From assembly GCA_026770585.1 (NCBI GenBank), contig MU646558.1:361679-372945 (forward strand): DNA of 11,267 nucleotides. Direction: 5' to 3'. The translations under genes were made by a program, and so were the position numbers. How positions within the stretch are numbered: the stretch's first letter is position 1; every line of letters starts with the position of its first letter. Shown one piece after another: positions 1 to 7,400 of the stretch. The notes beneath the pieces are model-generated. The model made no database searches. It worked only from the letters and a program-made list of their open reading frames with translations, and was not told where the DNA came from. This DNA is from Baffinella frigidus. Taxonomy: Eukaryota > Cryptophyceae > Cryptomonadales > Baffinellaceae.

Positions 1-23
1 TCCACACAGCGGACTTCGAAGGC

Positions 24-80
24 ATTTTGAATAACCCCTAAGCGATAAGACCTAGGACCCTACGGTAGGCAACCCGTAGG
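24..80. repeat. Inverted distant copy of the insert in the second TRM8 exon-3 copy
   Basis: This 57-bp segment is the reverse complement, with about four mismatches by eye, of 10058-10116. Over there it interrupts a duplicated TRM8 exon, so it behaves as a short mobile sequence. It contains a small hairpin, CCTACGG/CCGTAGG, at 58-79. A second piece of the same sequence, GGTTCCTACGAAT, follows at 91-103 in the opposite sense. Nothing coding is recognised in 1-170. Confidence 0.7.
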
Positions 81-170
81 GGCATAGGGGGGTTCCTACG
101 AATCAGGTAACGGAAACTCGAGCACTGAGTGCCCGACAATCTCTTCGTAGCCCTCTGTGAGGCAGCAAAC

Positions 171-324
171 TTATCCGGGGACATGTTTAATTTAAAAGAA
201 AATGGATCCCTATTTGTTCATAGGAGTTGGACGAAGGTTAATTAGGGCCCTAAGTAAATCTAATTAGGACCAGAACCCGGTTTGATAGGCCATTTTCATT
301 TAAATTAAACATGTTCCCGGATAA
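171..324. mobile_element. MITE-like element A, TTATCCGG ends
   Basis: A 154-bp non-coding element with inverted ends: the left end (171-205) and right end (290-324) pair almost completely. The outer ends are TTATCCGG and CCGGATAA. It is flanked by AAAC at 167-170 and AAAC at 325-328, a likely 4-bp target duplication. The interior holds the palindrome TTAGGGCCCTAA at 242-253. No reading frame is seen, so it would be mobilised in trans. The end sequence and target duplication resemble elements at 3024-3173 and 5198-5337. Confidence 0.75.
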
Positions 325-593
325 AAACGTCGCGCGCGCACCGCAGCAAAGTATTCTCTCTATCCCCACACAATGGGCGCGTTCCTATCAACAAAGATCT
401 CTCCAATCAATAAGTCTCAAAATCTCTCTCTCTCTCTTATCAACAAATCTCTCTCTCCTATCTAAATAAAGGTCTCTCTCCTATCAAAAAATCTCTCTCT
501 CCTATCTAAATAAAGGCCTCTCTCCTATCAACAAACCCCTCTCTCCTAAATATATAAAAAGGCCTCTCTCCTATCGGCATTTCGCTCTCCTCG

Positions 594-652
594 CACCGGT
601 GGAAGCGTGCAGGGAAGCGCCGTGTCACCCAGTAGGAAAACGGCACCGCCTC
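594..652 (-). pseudogene. TM9SF exon-6 copy A (3' half, internal deletion)
   Basis: The minus strand reads AVPFSYWV then TRRFPARFHR. This matches the second half of exon 6 with about eight codons lost (the TWKPT region). The first half of the exon is absent and is replaced directly by minisatellite. The true exon has GTAT after CACCG; here the sequence is CACCGGTGCG, so a GT is kept. It is a decayed exon duplicate. Confidence 0.75.
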
Positions 653-767
653 TCCTATCAACAAATCTCAATCTCCTATCAAAAATTCTCTCGCTCCTAT
701 GTAAAATCTCTCTCCTATAAAAAATGCCTCTCTCCTATCAACAAATCTCGATCTCCTACACAATCAT

Positions 768-840
768 ACCGGTGGAAGCGCGCAGGGAAGCGCCGCGTGG
801 TGGGCTTCCACATCACCGAATAGGAAAACGGCAGCGCCTC
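768..840 (-). pseudogene. TM9SF exon-6 copy B (3' half)
   Basis: The minus strand encodes [23 protein letters not shown] followed by the same CCG|GTATGA donor context as the complete exon. The upstream half (VNLTND..PGE) is missing, and the join to the minisatellite falls at the same GGCAGCGCCTC point as in copies A and D. The frame is open. Confidence 0.8.
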
Positions 841-1020
841 TCCTATCAACAAATCTCTCTCCTATCGCCAAACCTCTCTCTCCTATCGACAAATCTCTCG
901 CTCCTATCAATGAACCTCTCTCTCCTATCAACAAATGCCTCTCTCCTATAACCCCCCCCCCCTCTCCTATCAATAAACGCCTCTCTCCTATCAACAAATC
1001 TCAATCTGCTATACCATCAT

Positions 1021-1123
1021 ACCGGTGGAAGCGCGCAGCGAAGCGCCGCGTGGTTGGCTTCCACGTCACTGAATAGGAAAACGGCAGCGCCTCCCCAGCC
1101 ACCAGCTCCACCGCGTGGTCGTC
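1021..1123 (-). pseudogene. TM9SF exon-6 copy C (nearly full length)
   Basis: The minus strand reads [18 protein letters not shown], then [16 protein letters not shown] and the GTATGA donor. It lacks only the first five or so codons and the CAG acceptor, because the sequence diverges into TGCACAAGAC. It is the best preserved duplicate apart from 1375-1487. It could be an alternative exon if a usable acceptor exists upstream, but none is obvious. Confidence 0.8.
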
Positions 1124-1243
1124 TTGTGCATAATCGTCTCTCCCACATCATAAAACCCCTCTCCCATAGATACACAAATCCCTCTCTCCTATAAACAATC
1201 CCCCCCTCCTATTTTTTAAAAGCTTCTTTCCTATCAACAACGC

Positions 1244-1317
1244 ACCGGTGGAAGCGTGCAGCGAAGCGCCGCGTGGTTGGCTTCCATGTCACCGAATAGG
1301 AGAAGAGCAGCGCCTCC
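1244..1317 (-). pseudogene. TM9SF exon-6 copy D (3' half)
   Basis: The minus strand encodes [20 protein letters not shown] then RFHR. The donor context is changed to CACCGGTGCG. The first half is absent and minisatellite begins at the same internal breakpoint as in copies A and B. Confidence 0.8.
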
Positions 1318-1374
1318 CCTATCAACAAATCTCAATCTCCTACCAACAAATCTCAATCTGCTATACAATCATAC

Positions 1375-1487
1375 CGGTGGAAGCGTGCAGCGAAGCGCCG
1401 TGTGGTTGGCTTCCATGTCACCGAATAGGAGAAGGGCAGCGCCTCCCCGGGCACCAGCTCCACCGAATGGTCGTTTGTCAGATTCAC
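1375..1487 (-). CDS. TM9SF: TM9SF exon 6 (complete copy E)
   Basis: This 113-bp exon starts after a CCCTGGCAG acceptor (AG at 1489-1488) and ends before donor GTATGA (GT at 1374-1373). It encodes [17 protein letters not shown], then [20 protein letters not shown] plus two bases of an Arg codon. The VNLT..YSV.W.PT..F..RF pattern is characteristic of the last lumenal segment of TM9SF proteins, just before the first membrane helix. The phase (0 in, 2 out) fits the preceding exon. The next family segment (YLD..FF..IHW) is not found on the minus strand between 1 and 1374, so the following exon must lie outside the window or be lost. Confidence 0.87.
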
Positions 1488-4400
1488 CTGCCAGGGTGTA
1501 GGGTGTATGGTTGAGGGTGTAGGGTGTAAGGTGTAGGGTGTAGGGTGTAGAGTGTAGGGTGTAGTGTGTGACGTGTATGGTGTAGGGTGTAGGGTGTAGA
1601 GTGTAGGGTCTGAGGCTGGAGGGCGGTAGGTAAATGGCAAGGCCTCCCCGGGCACCAGCTCGACTGAGTGGTCGTTTGTCAGATTCACCTGCCGGGGTGT
1701 AGGGTGTATGGTTGAGGGTGGAGGGTGTAAGGTGTAGGGTGTAGGGTGTATTGGGGTTGGGGTTTGGGGTTTGAGAAATACCTGGATGACGCGATCGGCG
1801 TTACACGCGATCGAGGACTCCTTGTGCGTGTACACCATCGTCTTCCCTAAACCGTGAACCGTAAACCGTGAACCGTAAACCCTGAACCCTAATCCGCAAA
1901 CCGTGGACCGCAAACTCTACACCCGAAACCCAGAAGGGTTCGAGGAGCAGTGCAATGACCCGATCCGAGCTTAGGGTTTGGGGTTTAGCGTGTAGTTTCC
2001 TGGGTGTGGGGATTAGGTGTTGACCTCGATGACGCGGTCGCCGTTATACGCGATCGAGAACTCCTTGTGCGTGTACACCATCGTCTTCCCCGCCCCCGTC
2101 ACGTTTCCAAGGTGCGTCTCAGCCATTTCACCAACCCTGTGTTTGGGGTTTGGGGTTTGGGATCCTAACACTTGGGGGTTGGGGTTTCGGGTTTCGGGTT
2201 TGGGGCTTAGGGTATAGCATCGTCTTCCCCGTCATGTTTCCATGGTGTCTCGGCCATTTCCCCCACCATGTGTTTCGGGTTTATTGTTGATCGTCCTGCG
2301 TTTCGGGTTTTGGGTTTAGGATCCTGGAAATTGGTGGTTGGGGCTGAGGGTGTAGTTTTTAGGGTGTAGGGTTTAGCATCGTCTTCCCCGTCACGGGAAC
2401 GTGATGCGTCTCGGCCATCTCCCCCACCCTGCATTTAGGGTTTAGGGTTTAGGGTTTAGGGTTTAGGGTTTAGGGTTTAGGGTTTAGGATTTAGGGTTTA
2501 GGGTCCGCAGCCAACGGCATGGCCCACGTTGGCAGCTTCTCGGAACCCCACACCCTGAACCTCAAACCTCAAACCCCAACCCCTAAACCCTGAACCTCAA
2601 ACCTCAAACCCTCAACCCTACACCCTGAACCTCAAACCTCAAACACTCAACCCTACACCCTGAACCTCAAACCTCAAACACTCAACCCCAAACCCTGAAC
2701 CTCAAACCTCAAACCCCAACGCCTAAACCCTTTTTGGCGGAAGGGGTACATTGTTAGTATTTCGGGTTTCGGTTTTCGGTTGTCGGTTTTCGGGTTTCGG
2801 GTTTCGGATTTCGGTTTTCGGTTTTCGGTTATCGGTTATCAAGTTTCGGTTTTCGAGTTTTGGTTTTTGGTTTTTGGTTTTCGGGTTTGGGGGTTGCACA
2901 TGGCCCACATACGCAGCTCGTCGAGTACGAGGTTGAATCAATAGTGATTCTGCACCGCGACCTTGACCCCTACAAACCCTACACACCCTGCAAGCCCTAC
3001 AACCCCTACAAATCCTACCAACCTTATCTCAGAAAAGGAGTTCTAAAACTCGTTTTCTTAAGTCAATTCCCCTTGAAATATGTCAACTTATTCTCTTCTC
3101 TACGCATAAGTTGACATGCTTGCAGGGGAATTGACTTAAGAAAACGAGTTTTAGAACTCCTTTTCTGAGATAAAACCATACACACCCTACGCACCCTACA
3201 CATTCTAAACCCTAGGCATCAAACCATCCGACAACTCTTCCGTGCGAGTGACGGGGGGCTCAACCCTAAACCCAGACCCCTAAACCCTCTTACATGGCCC
3301 ACATGGGCAGCTCGTCCAGAACGAGGTTGAACCAGTAGTGGTTCTGCACCGCGACCTTGAACGCCTACAAACCCTTCACCTCACACCCCACACCCCACAC
3401 CCACACCCTACACCCTGCACCCTGTACCATGCACCCTGAACCCTACAACCTACACCCTACACCCTACACCCTACACCCTACACCCTACACCACCAACCAC
3501 AGACCAAGGGGCGACTCTTTCATGCCCCCCGAGGTTTATTCCAGGAGAGTGGCGGGGGGCGTACATGGCCCACATGGGCAGCTCGTCCAAAACGAGGTTG
3601 AACCAGTAGTGGTTCTGCACCGCGACCTTGAACGAATGGATCGAAGTCGCATCCATCGTCTTAGCGCACAAGTTTTTCTGCCAGAGGGACGGGGTTGAGT
3701 ATTGTCTGGGGATACAGCCCCGTGTGTAAAGTCACTCCGGCCATCCTACACGGGACTGTAAAGTCACTCCGGCCATCCTACACGGGGTTGTATTATATAT
3801 TGTGTCCAGAGTTCAGGGTTCCCAGGGTGTATAGGGCTGGAGGTTTAGGGTGGAGGGCTTCTAGGGAGTGGGGGTGATGTTTTGAGGGATTGGTGTTGGG
3901 GTCGTTCTGTATTTATTACATTCTGTTTTCAAGGGTCGGGATTCCCCGCACAAGTACGATTGTAACGCTTTTTCCTAGTGCAAAGCGGACGTGCCTAACA
4001 ATGTACTTTTGCCCGTAGCATTCTCAGTCCGGGTGCGGATTCTGTTTTTACCACTCGAGGCTGGAAGTGGGACTATTTTAAATGTGGGATTGTTGAATTT
4101 AGTACCAGTCACGGGCATGCTTGGACACGTAGCTCAAGTTATAACTTGAGATACGTGACCAAATGCCCCGATTTGTGTGAAAATTACTACACAATTATTT
4201 TTTCCCTTCACTTGTAAAAGAATGACTGTTTTAAAATAGTCACACTTCTAGCCTCGAGTGGTAAGGGTCGGGACCAGACCCGAGTCACGTCCTTTTTGAA
4301 GTGTATATCGTAGTCCGATTTGACCTGGATCAGGGTTTAGGGTTAAGGGTTAAGGGTTAAGGGTTAAGGGTTAAGGGTTAAGGGTTAAAGGTTAAGTGTG

Positions 4401-7400
4401 TACGGATGATGGATGCGTAATCGAGGATTAGGGTTTAGGGAGCGGGTTCTGGGATTAGGGATGAGGGATTAGGGTTCAAGGTTTAGTGTTCAGGGCTGAG
4501 GGGTCAGGGTTTAGGGTTCAGGCTTTTGGTTTTGGGTTTTGGGTATTGGGTTTTGGGTCCAGGGTTCAGGGTTTAGGATTTAGGTTTGAGGGTTTAGGGT
4601 TCAGGGGTCACGGGATGGCGTCCATGGTTTAGGGGTAAGGGGTTGGCGTTCGGGGCTTAGGGTTTAGGGTTCAGGGTCAGGGTTCAGGGGTCAGGATTTT
4701 GGGGTTCAGGGTTTAAGGTTTAGGGTTCAGGATTTGGGATCTGGGATTGAGGGTGCAGGGGTTAGGGTTAGGGTTAGGGTTTTAGGGTTAGGGTTGGGGT
4801 TGGGGTTAGGGTTTTAGGGTTCAGGGTTCAGGGTGTACCAACGAATTCCCTTCAAGCGCCTCCCCGACCGCTCGAGGCTAGAAATGCGACTATTTTAAAA
4901 CAGTCATTCTTTTACAAGTGAAAAAAAATAATTATGTAGTAATTTTCACACAAACAGGGGCATTTGGTCACGTATCTCAAGTTGTAACTTGAGCTACGTG
5001 ACCAAGCATGCCCGTGACTGGTACTAAATTTAACAACCCAACATTTAAAATACTCTCTCTTCCAGCCTCGAGTGGGAGCCCCGCCCACCGCGTCACCATT
5101 TTTCTCAACCTAACCCCTGAAATCCTCCAATCGCCGAATCGGAACCCCACATTTCTGATAAGGCACCCCTGATCCTTGAATTCTCCAACTGCTAAACTAA
5201 TCTCCATACAAGTATTAATTAATTGCTTTTGGCAACGAAAATTACTACACGATTTGCTCATAAAAGTAGTAGTAAAGCGTTTGTGTAGTAAATTTCGTTG
5301 CGCCAAAAGCAATTGATTAATACTTTTGTGGAGATGAAAACACGACCCCTGAGTGCTGAACAGGAGCACCCTATTTGCTGGATAGAGCGCAGAAGTTGGC
5401 CGCCGGAAAATGGGAAAATGGGGAAATTGGAGCCATTTTGTCCACTTTTGAAAAAATCATGGTACTAAATTTCTCAAAAGTTGACAAAATGGCTCCAATT
5501 TCTCAAAATTCCATTATTTCCCGTGGCCAACTGCTAAACACGACCCCTGAGTGCTGAACAGGAGCCCCTTATTTGCTGAATATTGGCTCAGGCTGTAGGG
5601 TTTGGGGTTCAGGTTTCAGGGTTGAGGGGTTGGGGGTGTTAGCGTTCGGGGTTTAGGGTTTAGGGTTGTGGGTTCAGGGTTCAGGGTTCAGGGTTTAGGG
5701 TTCAGGGTTCAGGGTTTAGGGTTCAGGGTTCAGAGTTTAGGGTTCAGGGCTTCGGGTTCAGGGTGTACCAGCGAGTTTCCCTCCAGTGCCTCCCCGAGCC
5801 CCGCCCAGCGTGTGACCATATTTGCCTTGTCAACCTAAGCATTTCAGGGGACAAGGTTTAGGGTTTAGGGTTCAGGGTTTAGGGGTTGGGGTTTGAGTTT
5901 TGAGGTCCATGTTTGCCTTGTCAACTTGCGAAGCGGCCCAAAGGCAAGACACTCTTATTCAACTTACGATCCATCAACTTAAGGCGTCCAGAGAGGGGTT
6001 TCAGGTGGGGCGATGCGTGTGTACAGGGAATTTGAGCCGTTCCTTTAAATCTGTACAATTACTAATTACGATTTGTACAATGCCAAAAATTGAATTTTGT
6101 TTAATTACGAATTGCGGGCTAGAGTTTCCGTCCAGCGCCTCCCCCACCATGTGCGCCTTGGCGGGTCCGCCAGACCTGAAATGGGTCTATTGAAAAGACC
6201 CTCGATTTAATTAGGAGGCCTAATTAAATGTTAGCCATCCATAGTAACTGCTCCTATGCAATTACTATGAAAGATCAAGGGCGAGTTTCCCTCCGAGCGC
6301 CTCCCCCAGCCCCGCCCAGCGTGTCACCATTTGCGCCTTTTCCACCTAGGAAAGGGCCAGGTTTAGGGTGTAGTGTTTAAGCCACGCAAGACCTGAAACG
6401 GGTCTATTGAAAAGACCCTCAATTTAATTAGGAGGCCTAATTAAATGTTAGCCATCCATAGTAACTGCTCCTATGCACTTACTATGAAAGATCAAGCGCG
6501 AGTTTCCCTCCGAGCGCTTCCCCCAGCCCCGCCCAGCGTGTCACCATTTGCGCCTTGTCCACCTAGGAAAGGGCCATGTTTAGGGTGTAGTGTTTCAGCC
6601 ACGCAAGACCTGAAACGGGTCTATCGAAAAGACCCTCGATTTAATTAGGAGGCCTAATTAAATGTTAGTCTTCCATAGTAACTGCTCCTATGCAATTACT
6701 ATGAAAGATCAAGCGCGATTTTCCCTCCGAGCGCCTCCCCCAGCCCCGCCCAGCGTGTCACCATTTGCGTCTTGTCGACCTGAGTGTTTCAGGGGATAAG
6801 GTTTAGGGTTCAGGGTTTAGGTTTGAGGGTTTAGGGTTTGGTGTTTGGAGTGTGGGTTTTAAGGATTAGGGTTTATGGTGCATGGTGCATGGTTCAGGGT
6901 TCAGGGTTCAGGGTTGGGGTTTGGAGTTTGGGGTTTGGGGTTTGGGGTTTGGGGTCTGGGGTTTGGGGTTTGGGGTTTGGGGTTTGGGGTTTGGGGTTTG
7001 GGGTTTGGGGTTTAGGTTTTAGGGTTTAGGGTTTAGGGTTTAGGGCTTAGGGTTTAGGGTTTACGGTGCATTAGGGTTCATGGTGCATGGTTGAGGGTTG
7101 AGGGTTTATGATTTAGGGTTTAAGGTTCAGGGTTTGGGGTTTAATATTTAGGGTAGGATGTTGGTGCGGGGTCAAGGGTTAGGCGCCTCTTGGTTCGTTC
7201 TATCGCTCCCCGATATCCCCACTCCCCCCGATATCCACACTGGCACCAACCCGCCAAACCAATTCGACAAACCGATGCTTTTCGGAGGGTTCTGAAAAAA
7301 AACCTTACAGAAGGGGAGCATGTAGTATGGGTACGTCTCCTGCGGGTTCTCGTACGGGCCGACCTTGTTCGCCCATAGCGTCACCTGCGGCCATTCACCC

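Larger units (their letters stand above)
386..1372. repeat. CTCTCTCCTATCAACAAAT minisatellite interleaved with exon-6 copies
   Basis: Imperfect copies of a roughly 20-bp pyrimidine-rich unit (CTCTCTCCTATCAACAAAT and variants with TCAATCTCCTA or TCTAAATAAAGG) fill this stretch, which is intron 6 downstream of the TM9SF exon 6 on the minus strand. The array is broken by four degenerate copies of that exon. A run of ten C residues lies near 951-961. Reading frames across the array encode serine/leucine-rich repeats that are by-products of the unit and not genes. Confidence 0.85.
6172..6780. repeat. 217-bp tandem repeat, three units, each with exon-3 copy and three hairpins
   Basis: GGGTCTAT occurs at 6183, 6400 and 6617, an exact 217-bp spacing. 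Each unit holds three hairpins: GGGTCT/AGACCC, ATTTAATTAGG/CCTAATTAAAT (loop AGG) and CATAGTAA/TTACTATG. An open exon-3 copy follows on the minus strand. The third unit is truncated at its right edge. Units differ by a handful of bases. Confidence 0.92.

Noticed and set aside
386-1010. Regular short repeats as a CRISPR array
   Set aside because: Units are about 20 bp, directly adjacent and variable, with no unique spacers of constant length. This is a minisatellite in a eukaryotic intron.
1353-1913. Long minus-strand frame of 186 codons as a single protein
   Set aside because: It strings together exon 6, copy F, part of an exon-5 copy and translated heptamers (TPYTLHP repeats). Acceptor and donor sites and family alignment show separate exons.
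2434-2503. TTTAGGG run as a chromosome end
   Set aside because: Only ten units, flanked by exon copies on both sides, and neighbouring arrays point in both directions.
2751-3114. Phe/Gly-rich or Asn/Pro-rich frames in TTTCGGG and CCCTACA tracts
   Set aside because: They are translated simple repeats without splice context or family similarity.
4977-5369. 130-codon minus-strand frame
   Set aside because: It crosses elements C and D and the broken exon-3 copy; only MVTRWAGL has meaning.
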